A stretch of 64,000 nucleotides of DNA from Azohydromonas sediminis (GCF_003574675.1 NZ_QOAZ01000013.1:1-64000), one strand, 5' to 3'; shown: positions 16,820-26,076, counted from the stretch's first letter. Notes: generated from the sequence alone by a model not told the origin. A program made the numbers and translations.

Positions 16820-18394
16820 ATGCTCGACGCCGCCATCCGGACCCAGCTCAAGACCTACCTCGAGCGCATCGCGCAGCCGGTCGAACTCGTCGCGTCGCTC
16901 GACGACCGCCCCGAGTCGGCGCAGATGCGCGAGCTGCTCGAAGAGATCGCCGCGCTGAGCGACAAAGTCAGTGCGCGCTTCGACGGCACGGTCGAGCGCC
17001 GGCCGTCGTTCCAGATCACGCGCGCCGGCGAGGACATGGGCGTGCGCTTCGCAGCGATCCCGATGGGCCACGAGTTCACGTCGCTCGTGCTCGCGCTGCT
17101 GCAAGCCGGCGGCCACCCGCCGAAGGTCGACGCCGAGCTGATCGAGCAGATCCGCGCGCTGCGCACCGACGACGGTCGCGACCTCGTGTTCGAGACGTGG
17201 ATGAGCCTGACCTGCCACAACTGCCCCGACGTCGTGCAGGCGCTCAACCTGATGGCGGTGCTCAACCCGCGCATCCGCCACGTCGCGATCGACGGGGGTC
17301 TGTTCCGGCAGGAGGTCGAGCAGCGCCAGATCATGGCCGTGCCGACCGTGTTCCTCAACGGCCAGCCGTTCGGCTCGGGCCGCATGGAGCTCGCCGAGAT
17401 CCTCGCGAAGGTCGACACCGGCGCGGCCGCGCGCGACGCCGCCAGGCTCGGCGCGAAGGCGCCGTTCGACGTGCTGATCGTCGGCGGCGGCCCGGCCGGC
17501 GCGGCGGCGGCGGTCTACGCCGCGCGCAAGGGCATCCGCACCGGCATCGTCGCCGAGCGCTTCGGCGGCCAGACGCTCGACACGCTGGGCATCGAGAACT
17601 TCGTCTCGGTGCCTTACACCGAGGGGCCGAAGTTCGCCGCCGCGCTCGAGGCGCACGTGCGCGCCTACGACGTCGACGTGATGAACGGCCAGCGGGTGGC
17701 CGCGCTCGAGCCCGCTGCGCAGCCGGGCGGCCTGGCGACCGTGCGGCTGGCCAACGGCGCCGAGCTGAAGGGGCGCACCGTGATCCTCGCCACCGGCGCG
17801 CGCTGGCGCAGCCTCGGCGTGCCCGGCGAGGAGCAGTACAAGACGAAGGGCGTGGCCTACTGCCCGCACTGCGACGGGCCGCTGTTCAAGGGCAAGAAGG
17901 TGGCGGTGGTCGGCGGCGGCAACTCGGGCGTCGAGGCGGCGATCGACCTGGCCGGCGTCGTCGAGCACGTGACGCTGCTCGAGTTCGCCGACCAGCTCAA
18001 GGCCGACGCCGTGCTCGTGAACAAGCTGAAGAGCCTGCCCAACGTCACGATCCACGTCAACGCGCAGACGACCGAGATCACCGGCGACGGCCAGAAGGTC
18101 GACGGGCTGATCTACAAGGACCGCGCGAGCGGCATCGAGCACCGCATCGAGCTGGCTGGTGTGTTCGTGCAGATCGGCCTGGTGCCCAACACCGAGTGGC
18201 TCAAGGGCACGGTCGAGCTCAGCCGCTGGGGCGAGATCGTCGTCGACGCGAAGGGTGCCACCAGCGCGCCGGGCATCTTCGCTGCCGGCGACGCGACGAC
18301 GGTGCCGTACAAGCAGATCATCATCGCCGCCGGTGACGGCGCGAAGGCGGCTCTGTCGGCGTTCGACCACCTGATCCGCACGCCGGCACGCTGA
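16820..18394 (+). CDS. ahpF: Alkyl hydroperoxide reductase subunit F
   Basis: 524 residues, a normal AhpF length. The N-terminal double-thioredoxin-fold domain has a redox centre C-H-N-C at about 130-133. The thioredoxin-reductase-like part has FAD-binding [11 protein letters not shown], a second redox centre C-P-H-C at about 348-351, NADH-binding [11 protein letters not shown] and the C-terminal [14 protein letters not shown]. It passes electrons from NADH to AhpC. ATG at 16820 has AGGAG six bases upstream; the frame is open slightly further to 16805. Confidence 0.96.
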   Translation: MLDAAIRTQLKTYLERIAQPVELVASLDDRPESAQMRELLEEIAALSDKVSARFDGTVERRPSFQITRAGEDMGVRFAAIPMGHEFTSLVLALLQAGGHPPKVDAELIEQIRALRTDDGRDLVFETWMSLTCHNCPDVVQALNLMAVLNPRIRHVAIDGGLFRQEVEQRQIMAVPTVFLNGQPFGSGRMELAEILAKVDTGAAARDAARLGAKAPFDVLIVGGGPAGAAAAVYAARKGIRTGIVAERFGGQTLDTLGIENFVSVPYTEGPKFAAALEAHVRAYDVDVMNGQRVAALEPAAQPGGLATVRLANGAELKGRTVILATGARWRSLGVPGEEQYKTKGVAYCPHCDGPLFKGKKVAVVGGGNSGVEAAIDLAGVVEHVTLLEFADQLKADAVLVNKLKSLPNVTIHVNAQTTEITGDGQKVDGLIYKDRASGIEHRIELAGVFVQIGLVPNTEWLKGTVELSRWGEIVVDAKGATSAPGIFAAGDATTVPYKQIIIAAGDGAKAALSAFDHLIRTPAR

Positions 18395-18409
18395 GGCGCC
18401 GCGCGGCGC

Positions 18410-19207
18410 TCACAGCACGTCGAACCAGCTGTCGCTCGCGGCCGGATGGCTGCGGCTGACGATCAGCGCGCCGTGCAGGTACAGCGCGTTGAGCAGGCGC
18501 TTCGCGCGCTCGCGGTCGAGGCCGGGGAATTCCGCCAGCCGCCGCAGGTTGACGGTCTCCATCTGCAGCCGCCGCACGGCGACCTGCACGACGGCCGACA
18601 GCCCGAGCCCGCGCAGGTCGACGCCCGGCGAGACGCGGTAGGCCAGCGGCCCGGCGATCTCGGGCAGCGGCGTCGGGCGCGCGCCGCGCAGCGCCAGCGC
18701 CCACGTCAGCGGCAGCAGCGGGTGGAAGTGCTCGCGCCGCCCGGCCAGCGGGTGGCTCGGCGCACCGCGCGACGCCAGCGGCGCCGCCTCGACGAGCATC
18801 ACCTGAAGCTCGCCCAGGCGCAGCGACAGCACCTCGGCCAGCGGCAGCGGGCAGTGGAACTGCCGCTCGCGCGGGTACAGCGTCAGTGGCAGCACGCGCG
18901 CGCCGGCCTGCACGTGGATCGCCAGCGCGTGGCCGTGGCGCAGCCCGGCGGCGACGACTTCGAGCAGCTCGGCCGCGCGGCCTGCGGCTTCGAAGCGCAC
19001 CAGGTCCTGCCACAGCGACGGGCTCAGCGACGCCAGCCCCGAGTGCGTCGGCGGCAGGTCGCGCACGGCGGCGACGTCGTCGAGGTAGCGCTGGAACGCG
19101 CTGACGCTGACCAGATCGGGTCGACCCAGCGGCAACGTCGATTCGAAGTCCAAGCGCTCCTCCCCGTGGCGCGCGTCGGCAGCCGACGCCTCACGCGCCG
19201 CGCGCAT
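18410..19207 (-). CDS. Hypothetical protein with winged-helix-like C-terminus
   Basis: About 265 residues from the ATG at 19207; an alternative ATG at 19246 adds 13. I do not recognise the family. The last 70 residues (LSAVVQVAVRRLQMETVNLR, then REFPGLDRERAKRLL-type helices and LNALYLHGALIVSR) look like a small helical or winged-helix domain. The middle part has a cytosolic beta-rich look (HALAIHVQAGARVLPLTLYP). There is no signal peptide or membrane segment. It converges on ahpF with 15 bp between stops and diverges from the histone-like gene. Related proteins seem common in Burkholderiales, but no role can be assigned. Confidence 0.65.
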   Translation of the reverse strand: MRAAREASAADARHGEERLDFESTLPLGRPDLVSVSAFQRYLDDVAAVRDLPPTHSGLASLSPSLWQDLVRFEAAGRAAELLEVVAAGLRHGHALAIHVQAGARVLPLTLYPRERQFHCPLPLAEVLSLRLGELQVMLVEAAPLASRGAPSHPLAGRREHFHPLLPLTWALALRGARPTPLPEIAGPLAYRVSPGVDLRGLGLSAVVQVAVRRLQMETVNLRRLAEFPGLDRERAKRLLNALYLHGALIVSRSHPAASDSWFDVL

Positions 19208-19392
19208 CGTACGCCAGGCGGGTGTTCGCGACGTGACGTGCGACACCTCGGCGCGCGTGCGGCGCCCTGCTCCGGCCCGTCGAACGCCGCGTGCTCGATG
19301 CGTGGTGTCGACGCGTCGGCGCGAGGCTCATCCCCGCACAGTCGCGCGTGGGCGCGCTACATTCGCGGCGGCTGCAACTGCAGTCGCAGACG

Positions 19393-19407
19393 CACACACA
19401 CACACAC
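19393..19407. repeat. CA-dinucleotide tract before histone-like gene
   Basis: A run of 7.5 CA units lies 16 bases upstream of the H1-like start codon, just before its GAAGGA ribosome binding site. Short dinucleotide tracts are prone to slippage, which could change leader length. A -10-like TACATT lies upstream at 19358-19363. Confidence 0.7.
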
Positions 19408-19423
19408 GACGAAGGACACACGT

Positions 19424-19987
19424 ATGGCAACGACGAGAGCGAAGAAGTCCGAGATGGCCCAGGCGGCCGACAACCTGGCGCAGGCCGCGCACCACGTGGG
19501 CGAGGCCGTGACCCAGAAGCTCGATCAGGTGGGCGCCGCGGCGTCGGCCGAGCTGGGCAAGGCGAAGAAGGCCGCGCTGAAGAAGCGCGACCAGGCCAAG
19601 CGCAAGCTCGACGCGATGCTCAAGAAGGCTGAGGCACGCGTGAAGAAGGCGATGGCCGAGGCCGAGAAGTCGGTGCGCGCGGCAATGCGCAAGGGCGAGC
19701 AGAAGGTCAAGGCAGCACAGAAGAAGCTCGCTGCCGCGCAGGCCACGGCGCAGCGCAAGGCCAAGGCCGCCGCGAAGGCGGTCGAGAAGGAAGCCGCGAC
19801 GCTGAAGAAGGCGGCGGCCACGAAGCTCGCGACGGCGAAGAAGGCCGCGGCCAAGAAGGTCCCGGCGAAGAAGGCGCCGGCGAAGAAGGCCGCCGCGAAG
19901 AAGGCGCCCGCGCGCAAGGTGGCCGCGAAGGCGCCGGCGAAAAAGACCGCCGCGCGCAAGGCGCCGGCGAATAAGGCCGCGGCCTGA
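19424..19987 (+). CDS. Histone H1-like Lys/Ala-rich DNA-binding protein
   Basis: About 187 residues, very rich in Lys and Ala. Residues 1-125 are predicted long amphipathic helices with regularly spaced KK pairs. From about 130 on the chain is a run of PAKKA/AAKKA-type repeats, like eukaryotic H1 tails and the bacterial AlgP and HctB/H1-like proteins. It probably binds and compacts DNA. GAAGGA seven bases upstream of the ATG at 19424 is the ribosome binding site. The frame is open far upstream (to 18446), but that is antisense to the hypothetical gene. A repeat-rich tail like this often varies in length between strains. Confidence 0.85.
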   Translation: MATTRAKKSEMAQAADNLAQAAHHVGEAVTQKLDQVGAAASAELGKAKKAALKKRDQAKRKLDAMLKKAEARVKKAMAEAEKSVRAAMRKGEQKVKAAQKKLAAAQATAQRKAKAAAKAVEKEAATLKKAAATKLATAKKAAAKKVPAKKAPAKKAAAKKAPARKVAAKAPAKKTAARKAPANKAAA

Positions 19988-20019
19988 GAGCGGCACCCGC
20001 CGCGACCGGCAGCGCGCCG

Positions 20020-20856
20020 ATGCGCCGGTACCGCTTCACGCAGCTCGACGTCTTCGGTGCACGCGCGCTGGCGGGCAACCCGCTGGCCGTCGTGCACGAC
20101 GCGCAGACGCTCGACGACGCGCGCATGGCCGCGTTCGCGCGCTGGACCAACCTGTCGGAGACGACGTACCTGCTGCCGCCCACCGATGCGCGCGCCGACT
20201 ACCGCGTGCGCATCTTCACCCCCGGCGGCGAGCTGCCGTTCGCCGGCCACCCGACACTGGGCAGCGCGGCTGCGTGGCTCGCCGCCGGCGGCGTGCCGAA
20301 GGACGGCCGCGTCGTCGTGCAGCAGTGCGGTGTGGGCTTGGTGCGCGTGCGCCGCGACGGAGCGCGGCTGGCCTTCGCCGCGCCGCCGCTCGTGCGCACC
20401 GGGCCGCTCGACGAGGCGCTCCTCGCGCGCATCGCCGGCTGGCTGCGCGTGCCGCGCGCCGACCTCGTCGCGCACCAGCACGTCGACAACGGCCCCGGCT
20501 GGGTCGCCGTGATGCTGCCGTCGGCCGCGGCGGTGCGCGCGCTGCGCCCGGACTTCGGCGGCTGCGACGTCAAGCTCGGCGTCGTCGGCCCCGAGGCGCC
20601 CGGTGGCGAGACGGCGTTCGAGGTGCGCGCGTTCTTCCCCGGCCCGAACGGGATGTTCGAGGACCCCGTGACCGGCAGCCTCAACGCCGGCCTCGCGCAG
20701 TGGCTGACTGGCGCCGGACTGGCGCCGCCGCGCTACGTCGCCGCGCAGGGCGGCGCGCTCGGCGCCGACGGGCGCGTGCACGTCGAGCGCATCGGCGACG
20801 ACGTCTGGATCGGTGGCGAGGTCGCCGTCTGCATCGAAGGCACGGTCGCGCTGTGA
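20020..20856 (+). CDS. PhzF-family isomerase
   Basis: 278 residues with the PhzF/diaminopimelate-epimerase fold. The conserved N-terminus QLDVFGARALAGNPLAVV, the catalytic Glu in NLSETTYL (E47), the RIFTPGGELPFAGHPTLG block and the C-terminal EDPVTGSLNAGLAQWL are all present. Family members catalyse hydrogen-shift isomerisation on various substrates; outside phenazine clusters the substrate is usually unknown, and no phenazine genes are nearby. It overlaps the following glyoxalase-like gene by four bases (GTGA). Confidence 0.92.
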   Translation: MRRYRFTQLDVFGARALAGNPLAVVHDAQTLDDARMAAFARWTNLSETTYLLPPTDARADYRVRIFTPGGELPFAGHPTLGSAAAWLAAGGVPKDGRVVVQQCGVGLVRVRRDGARLAFAAPPLVRTGPLDEALLARIAGWLRVPRADLVAHQHVDNGPGWVAVMLPSAAAVRALRPDFGGCDVKLGVVGPEAPGGETAFEVRAFFPGPNGMFEDPVTGSLNAGLAQWLTGAGLAPPRYVAAQGGALGADGRVHVERIGDDVWIGGEVAVCIEGTVAL

Positions 20857-21503
20857 CGGCCGCACTCGACCACCTCGTCGTCGCCGCAGCGACGCTCGAC
20901 GATGGCGCGGCGTGGTGCGAGGCGACGCTGGGCGTCGTGCCCGACGCCGGCGGCCGTCACGCGCTGATGGGCACGCACAACCGGCTGCTCGCGACCGGCA
21001 GCGACGTATTCCCGCAGAGTTACCTCGAGATCATCGCCGTCGACCCCGACGCGCCGGCGCCGGCACGCGTGCGCTGGTTCGGGCTCGACGACCCGTGGCT
21101 GCAGCAGCGCCTGCGTCGCCACGGCCCGCAGCTCGTGCACTGGGTCGCGCGCACCGACGCACTCGACGCGCGCCGCGCGGCACTCGCGCGGCTCGGCGTC
21201 GACCCGGGCGCCATCGTGGCGGCGCAGCGCGGCACGCTGCGCTGGCGCATCACGCTGCGCGACGACGCGCGCCGCTTCGCCGCCGGTGCGTGGCCGCTGT
21301 GGATCGAATGGGACGGCGCGCACCCGACGGCGACGCTGCCGGCGCGCGGCGTGGCGCTGCGTGCGTTCGCCGTCGGCGGCGTGCCGCTGTCGGCCGCGGT
21401 CGCGCTCGACGTGCCCGGCGTGACCGTCCACGATCGTGGCGCGCCGCTGCACGCCGTCCTCGAGACGCCGCGCGGCGTCGTCGAGCTCACCGGCGGCGCG
21501 TGA
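20853..21503 (+). CDS. Glyoxalase-like (VOC superfamily) protein
   Basis: About 216 residues. The start DHLVVAAATLDDGAAWCEAT and the later GTHNRLLATG and SYLEIIAVDP blocks fit the glyoxalase-like Pfam group with a single long VOC-type domain. The conserved His and Glu could bind metal. GTG at 20853 overlaps the PhzF stop, so the two are probably co-translated. Substrate unknown. Confidence 0.8.
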   Translation: MTAALDHLVVAAATLDDGAAWCEATLGVVPDAGGRHALMGTHNRLLATGSDVFPQSYLEIIAVDPDAPAPARVRWFGLDDPWLQQRLRRHGPQLVHWVARTDALDARRAALARLGVDPGAIVAAQRGTLRWRITLRDDARRFAAGAWPLWIEWDGAHPTATLPARGVALRAFAVGGVPLSAAVALDVPGVTVHDRGAPLHAVLETPRGVVELTGGA

Positions 21504-21619
21504 GCCCGGTGCGCCGCCGGGCGACGATGGCCCGCCGCGCCGCGACCGACGTGCCGGCGGCACAGTGCGCGGCCATCGGGCCGTCCGGGCGCCGCTTCGG
21601 CGCGCCTGCGGGCGCGGGC

Positions 21620-22075
21620 TTACTCCTTGCGGTAGTTGTCGTGGCAGGCCTTGCAGGTCTGGCCCACGGCGCCAAACGCCGCCTTGAGCTGGTCGAGGTT
21701 GTTCGACTTCGCCGCGGCGACGAGCTTCTGCGTTTCTTCCTGCAGCTTCTTCGCGCCGGCGTCGAACTGGGCCCGTTCGGTCCAGATCTTCGGCAGCGCG
21801 CGCGTGTCGCCCTTGTCGGTGCCGTCGATGAAGCCGGCGAACGGCAGCGGGGCCAGCATCGCGACGATCTCGGCATTCGCGGTGGCCGCCGCGGCGTCGA
21901 ACGGGACGCGGCCGTTGGCCATCGCGCCGATGCGGCCGAAGTGCTGGCCCATCACGAAGAACGCGCCCTTGCGGTACTTGACGGCGTCGTCGGGGCGCTG
22001 GAACTGGGCCGCCGCGGGCAGCGCAGTCGTCACGGCGAGCGCGGCGGTCGCCGCGGTGAGTGCAAATCGCTTCAT
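21620..22075 (-). CDS. Cytochrome c' (class II c-type cytochrome)
   Basis: 151 residues. A Sec signal peptide ends ALPAAAQF and is followed by a four-helix-bundle domain. The haem site C-K-A-C-H is at residues 141-145, close to the C-terminus as in cytochromes c'. It is a periplasmic haem protein; family members bind NO and may protect against nitrosative stress or feed electrons to a cytochrome b. GGAGAG precedes the ATG at 22075. A cytochrome b561 gene is divergent 161 bp away, a common pairing in Burkholderiales. Confidence 0.92.
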   Translation of the reverse strand: MKRFALTAATAALAVTTALPAAAQFQRPDDAVKYRKGAFFVMGQHFGRIGAMANGRVPFDAAAATANAEIVAMLAPLPFAGFIDGTDKGDTRALPKIWTERAQFDAGAKKLQEETQKLVAAAKSNNLDQLKAAFGAVGQTCKACHDNYRKE

Positions 22076-22110
22076 GCGTGGTCTCTCCGGTCGGTTCGAG
22101 GGACGTGGGT

Positions 22111-22128
22111 GTCCGGAGTGCTCCGGAC
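22111..22128. promoter_or_regulatory. Perfect palindrome between cytochrome c' and b561 genes
   Basis: GTCCGGAG-TG-CTCCGGAC lies 36 bases upstream of the cytochrome c' start. Just beyond it a -10-like TACACT reads toward cytochrome c' at 22141-22136. It could be a dimeric regulator site or a leader hairpin. Confidence 0.45.
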
Positions 22129-22236
22129 CGCGGCCAGTGTAGGGACAAGCGATGAGCCGTCTGTGACCTCGGTTACTCCGCCATCGCCGCCGGCGGCGCG
22201 CCGGGTTATCGTTGTGTCCTGAGCCGCTCGTCGCCC

Positions 22237-22929
22237 ATGCCCGAGACCGCCCGCCCCGCCGACGCCGCCGTGCCCGTACGCATCTGGGACCTGCCCACGC
22301 GCCTGTTCCACTGGGCGCTCGCGCTGGCCGTCGTCGCCGCCGTCGTCAGCGCGAAGATCGGCGGCAACGCGATGGTGTGGCACTTCCGCTTCGGCTACGC
22401 CGTGCTCGCGCTGCTGGCGTTTCGCCTCGTCTGGGGCTTCGTCGGCGGGCACTGGTCGCGCTTCGCGAGCTTCGTGCCGACGCCGGGGCGCCTCGTGCGC
22501 TACCTGCGCGGGGCGCCGCAGCCGGGCGAGCACCTCGACGCCGGCCACAGCCCGCTGGGCGCGCTGTCGGTGTTCGCGCTGCTCGCGGTGCTGGCCGCGC
22601 AGGTCGCCACGGGGCTCGTGGCCGACGACGAGATCGCCAACGTCGGGCCGCTGAACCGCTTCGTCGCCGTCGAGACGGGCCTGGCGGCCACGGCGTACCA
22701 CAAGACCTTCGGCCAGTGGGCGCTGATCGCGCTCGTCGTGATGCACGTCGCGGCGATCGTCGTGTACCGGCTGCGTGGGCGCGACCTCGTCGCACCGATG
22801 TGGCACGGCGACAAGACGCTGGCCCCAGGGACGCCGGCGTCGACCGACACGCTGGCTACGCGGCTGTTCGCCGCCGTGCTGATCGCGGGCTGCGCCGTCG
22901 TCGTGCGCTGGCTCGTGACGATGGCATGA
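22237..22929 (+). CDS. Cytochrome b561-type di-haem membrane protein
   Basis: 230 residues with four to five membrane helices. The N-terminal VRIWDLPTRLFHWALALAVV carries a candidate haem-ligand His (H25). Further histidines lie in VWHFRFGY (H49), YHKTFGQWA and VVMHVAAIVVY. This is the Ni-Fe-hydrogenase/CybB-type cytochrome b561 domain, passing electrons between quinol and a periplasmic cytochrome. The divergent cytochrome c' gene is the obvious partner. Its stop overlaps the next ATG (ATGA). Confidence 0.9.
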   Translation: MPETARPADAAVPVRIWDLPTRLFHWALALAVVAAVVSAKIGGNAMVWHFRFGYAVLALLAFRLVWGFVGGHWSRFASFVPTPGRLVRYLRGAPQPGEHLDAGHSPLGALSVFALLAVLAAQVATGLVADDEIANVGPLNRFVAVETGLAATAYHKTFGQWALIALVVMHVAAIVVYRLRGRDLVAPMWHGDKTLAPGTPASTDTLATRLFAAVLIAGCAVVVRWLVTMA

Positions 22930-23453
22930 CGACGGCACCACGCGCGATGTCCGAGCCGAGCAGCCTGCCGCCGCGCATCGACTTGACGCCGGCCGACAGC
23001 CCCGAGCACCTGGCGCTGGCGCGCGAGATCTTCCGCGAGTACGCCGAGCAGCTCGGCGTCGACCTGGGCTTCCAGGGCTTCGACGACGAGCTCGCGCGGC
23101 TGCCCGGCGACTACGCGCCGCCGCAGGGCGCGCTGCTGCTGGCCTTCGTCGACGGCGAACTCGCCGGCTGCGGCGCGGTGCGCCCGCTCGTCGACGTGGA
23201 TTACGCCAACGCGTGCGAGATGAAGCGGCTGTACGTGCGCCGGCCGTTCCGCCGCTTCGGCATCGGGCGCCTGCTCGCGCAGGCGCTGATGGACCACGCC
23301 ACCGGCGCCGGCTACTCGGTGATGCTGCTCGACACGCTCGACGACATGGAGGCCGCGCGCGGCCTGTACGCGTCGCTCGGCTTCGAGGAGGTGCCGCCGT
23401 ACTACTACAACCCGCTGCCCGGGGCCCACTACCTGAAGGCCGACCTCGGCTGA
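22926..23453 (+). CDS. GNAT-family N-acetyltransferase
   Basis: About 175 residues from the ATG at 22926, which overlaps the cytochrome b stop; the ATG at 22947 is an alternative. The acetyl-CoA binding motif is RLYVRRPFRRFGIGRLLAQA (R-x-x-G-x-G/A), followed by LLDTLDDMEAARGLYASLGF and the terminal YYYNPLPGAHYL. It transfers an acetyl group to an unknown amine or peptide. The coupling to cytochrome b is probably incidental. Confidence 0.88.
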   Translation: MTTAPRAMSEPSSLPPRIDLTPADSPEHLALAREIFREYAEQLGVDLGFQGFDDELARLPGDYAPPQGALLLAFVDGELAGCGAVRPLVDVDYANACEMKRLYVRRPFRRFGIGRLLAQALMDHATGAGYSVMLLDTLDDMEAARGLYASLGFEEVPPYYYNPLPGAHYLKADLG

Positions 23454-23478
23454 CGGCGCGAGCGCGAAGGAGACCACG

Positions 23479-24300
23479 ATGAACCCGTTTCGACAACTGC
23501 TGCGCGCCAGCGGCGCGCACACGCCGGTGGGCACCTGGGTGCTGTCGGCCAGCCCCATCGTCGCCGAGGCGATCGGCCACGCCGGCTTCGACTGGGGCGT
23601 GATCGACATGGAACACGCGCCGCTGGACGTCGCCGGGCTCGTCGGCATGCTGCAGGCGGTCGGCAACACGAAGATGGTGCCGGTGGTGCGCGTGCCGTGG
23701 AACGAGCCGGTCGTCGTCAAGCGCGTGCTCGACGCCGGCGCGACGACGGTGATGTTCCCGTTCGTGCAAAGCGCCGACGAGGCGCGCCGCGCAGTGGCCG
23801 CCACGCGCTACCCGCCCGAGGGCGTGCGCGGCGTCGTCGGCACCAGCCGCGCGACCAAATTCGGCACCGTGGCCAACTACGCCGCGCAGGCCAACCGCTG
23901 CGTCGGCGTCATCGTGCAGCTGGAGACGCCGGCCGCGCTCGACGCGCTGCCGGCGATCGCCGAGGTGCCCGGCGTCGACGCGCTGTTCATCGGCCCGGCC
24001 GATCTGTCGGCCGCGATGGGTCACCTCGGCCAGGCCCACCACCCGGCAGTGGTCGAGCGCATGGCGAAGGCCGCCGCGCAGTGCAAGGTGCTCGGCAAGC
24101 CGGTGGGCACGATCGGCGACTCGCCGGCGGCGGTGGTGCAGTACCGCGCCGCGGGCTTCGACTTCGTCGCGATCGCGTCCGACCTCGCGCTGCTGATGCG
24201 CGGTGCGCAGGCCGCCGCCGGTGCGCTGCGCACGCAGGAAGGCGACGACGTCGTGCACTCGGTGGTCCACGGCACGCACACCGACGGCGCGACCTGCTGA
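23479..24300 (+). CDS. HpcH/HpaI-family class II aldolase
   Basis: 273 residues, metal-dependent pyruvate aldolase fold. The blocks DWGVIDMEHAPLD, VPVVRVPWNEP, MFPFVQSADEARRAV and DALFIGPADLSAAMG are diagnostic, including metal ligands Glu and Asp. Members cleave 2-keto-3-deoxy sugar acids (GarL-type) or 4-hydroxy-2-oxo acids (HpaI) to pyruvate plus an aldehyde. The neighbours, an aldose epimerase and an SMP-30 lactonase, favour a sugar-acid substrate. GAAGGAG precedes the ATG. Confidence 0.9.
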   Translation: MNPFRQLLRASGAHTPVGTWVLSASPIVAEAIGHAGFDWGVIDMEHAPLDVAGLVGMLQAVGNTKMVPVVRVPWNEPVVVKRVLDAGATTVMFPFVQSADEARRAVAATRYPPEGVRGVVGTSRATKFGTVANYAAQANRCVGVIVQLETPAALDALPAIAEVPGVDALFIGPADLSAAMGHLGQAHHPAVVERMAKAAAQCKVLGKPVGTIGDSPAAVVQYRAAGFDFVAIASDLALLMRGAQAAAGALRTQEGDDVVHSVVHGTHTDGATC

Positions 24301-24325
24301 CCGCCCCCACCCACCCGAGCCCGCG

Positions 24326-25183
24326 ATGACGACCGCCTCGCCCCTCGAACTGACCGCCGGCGAGCTGCGCCTGGCGCTGCGCCCCGACCTCGGCGGCTGC
24401 GTCGCCGGGCTGTGGCACGCCGGGCTGCCGGTGCTGCGCAGCACCGAGCCGCCGGCGCTCGAGCGCTCGCGGCAGTCCGGCTGCTACCCGCTGGCGCCGT
24501 ACTCGAACCGGCTCGGCTTCGCGCGCTTCCGCTGGCTCGGGCACGACCACACGACGCGCCCGAGTCTCGACGATGGCCCGCATTCGATACACGGCGTCGC
24601 CTGGCAGCGCGCGTGGACCGTCGAGTCGGCCGACGGCCACACCGCGGCGCTCGCGCTCGTGCACGGCGGCGACGCCGACTGGCCGTTCGCGTTCACGCTC
24701 GACCAGCGCTTCGAGCTCTCGCCGCAGTCGCTGCGCGTGTCGATGCGCTTCGTGAACACGGCGCCGCATGCGCAGCCGGTGGGGCTCGGCTGGCACCCGT
24801 ACTTCCCGAAGCGCGCGCGCAGCCGCCTGCACGCCGAGCTGACGCACCGCTGGGAGTCGGACCCGACGACGCAGCTGCCGACGCGCCGCGTCGCGCAAAG
24901 CGGGCTCGACGGCGACGTCGCGCACCTCGACTTCGACCACGTGTTCGACGGCTGGCAGGGCGCCGCGCGCATCCGCGACGAGAAATTCTCGCTGCGGCTG
25001 ACCTCGTCGCTCGACCGGCTGGTGGTCTACACGCCGCCGGCCAAGGACTACTTCTGCGTCGAGCCGGTCGGCCACGTCAGCAACGCGATCCACATGGCGC
25101 AGCCGCTCGCGCACGGGCTGCGCGCGCTCGAGCCGGGGCAGGCGTTCGAGGCGTGGATGCAGCTCGACATCGCGCCGGCATGA
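24326..25183 (+). CDS. Aldose 1-epimerase family protein
   Basis: 285 residues. The galactose-mutarotase fold motifs are LAPYSNRLGFARFRWLGHDH, HSIHGVAWQRAW with a conserved His, GLGWHPYF with the second active-site His, and KDYFCVEPVGHVSNAIH with the general-base Glu. It interconverts alpha and beta sugar anomers. It overlaps the lactonase gene by four bases (ATGA), so both act in one pathway: epimerise sugar, oxidise it elsewhere, open the lactone. Confidence 0.9.
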   Translation: MTTASPLELTAGELRLALRPDLGGCVAGLWHAGLPVLRSTEPPALERSRQSGCYPLAPYSNRLGFARFRWLGHDHTTRPSLDDGPHSIHGVAWQRAWTVESADGHTAALALVHGGDADWPFAFTLDQRFELSPQSLRVSMRFVNTAPHAQPVGLGWHPYFPKRARSRLHAELTHRWESDPTTQLPTRRVAQSGLDGDVAHLDFDHVFDGWQGAARIRDEKFSLRLTSSLDRLVVYTPPAKDYFCVEPVGHVSNAIHMAQPLAHGLRALEPGQAFEAWMQLDIAPA

Positions 25184-26076
25184 CCGCCGTCGAGCCACTG
25201 GCAGGCGTGCCGGCCTGCGCGCTCGGCGAGTCGCCGTTCTGGCATCCGCGCGAGGCGGCGCTGTACTGGGTCGACATCCCCGGGCGCGCGCTGCACCGCT
25301 GGACCGGGCGCGACGGCGCGCACCGCCAGTGGCCGCTGCCCACCGAGCCGGGCTGTGTCGCGCCGCGGCTCGGCGGCGGGCTGCTGCTGGCGCTGCGCGA
25401 CGGGCTGTGGCACTTCGACCCCGGCGCCGGCCTGACGCGGCGCGTCGCGAAGGCGCCGTACGACACCGCGACGCAGCGCTTCAACGACGGCAAGGCCGAC
25501 GCGCTCGGGCGGCTGTGGGTCGGCACCTACAGCGAGGACGGGCGCACCGGCGAGGCGGCGCTGTACCGCTTCGACGCCGGCCGGATCGAGCGCGTGGCCG
25601 GCGGCATCAGCGCGAGCAACGGGCTGGCGTGGAGCCCCGACGGCCGCACGATGTACTGGGCCGACACGCGCGCGCACGTGGTGTACGCGTTCGACTTCGA
25701 CGTCAGTGGCGGCACGCTGTCGCGCCAGCGCGAGTTCGCGCGCTTCGCGTCGCGCGACGCGGCGGCCCCGGCGGCCTACGGTGGCCGCCCCGACGGTGCC
25801 GCCGTCGACGCCGACGGCGGCTACTGGGTCGCGATGTACGAGGGCGCGCGGCTGCTGCGCTTCGCACCCGACGGCACGCTGACGCGCGAGGTGCCGCTGC
25901 CGGTGCGCAGCCCGACGATGCCGTGCTTCGGCGACGACGACCTGAAGACGCTGTACGTGACGACGGCGCGCAAGGGGCTCGGCGCCGACGAGCTCGCGCG
26001 CGAGCCCTGGGCCGGCGCCGTGCTGCGGCTGCGCGTCGACGTGCCCGGGCTGCCGGTCAACTTCGCGCACGCGTGA
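25180..26076 (+). CDS. SMP-30/gluconolactonase family lactonase
   Basis: 298 residues, six-bladed beta-propeller. Key metal ligands are visible: Glu in CALGESPFWHP, Asn in ISASNGLAWSPDG, and Asp in GRPDGAAVDADGGYWVAMY. QRFNDGKADALGRLWVGT is the typical substrate-site block. It hydrolyses an aldonolactone to the sugar acid. ATG at 25180 overlaps the preceding stop. No sugar dehydrogenase or dehydratase gene is adjacent, so the exact sugar is open (L-arabinose, galactose or similar). Confidence 0.92.
   Translation: MTAVEPLAGVPACALGESPFWHPREAALYWVDIPGRALHRWTGRDGAHRQWPLPTEPGCVAPRLGGGLLLALRDGLWHFDPGAGLTRRVAKAPYDTATQRFNDGKADALGRLWVGTYSEDGRTGEAALYRFDAGRIERVAGGISASNGLAWSPDGRTMYWADTRAHVVYAFDFDVSGGTLSRQREFARFASRDAAAPAAYGGRPDGAAVDADGGYWVAMYEGARLLRFAPDGTLTREVPLPVRSPTMPCFGDDDLKTLYVTTARKGLGADELAREPWAGAVLRLRVDVPGLPVNFAHA

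Noticed and set aside
19392-19408. CA repeat as a CRISPR or transposon remnant
   Set aside because: It is a simple dinucleotide tract with no spacers or terminal repeats.
20020-20856. Phenazine biosynthesis locus, from PhzF
   Set aside because: No other phz genes nearby; PhzF homologues are common outside phenazine clusters.
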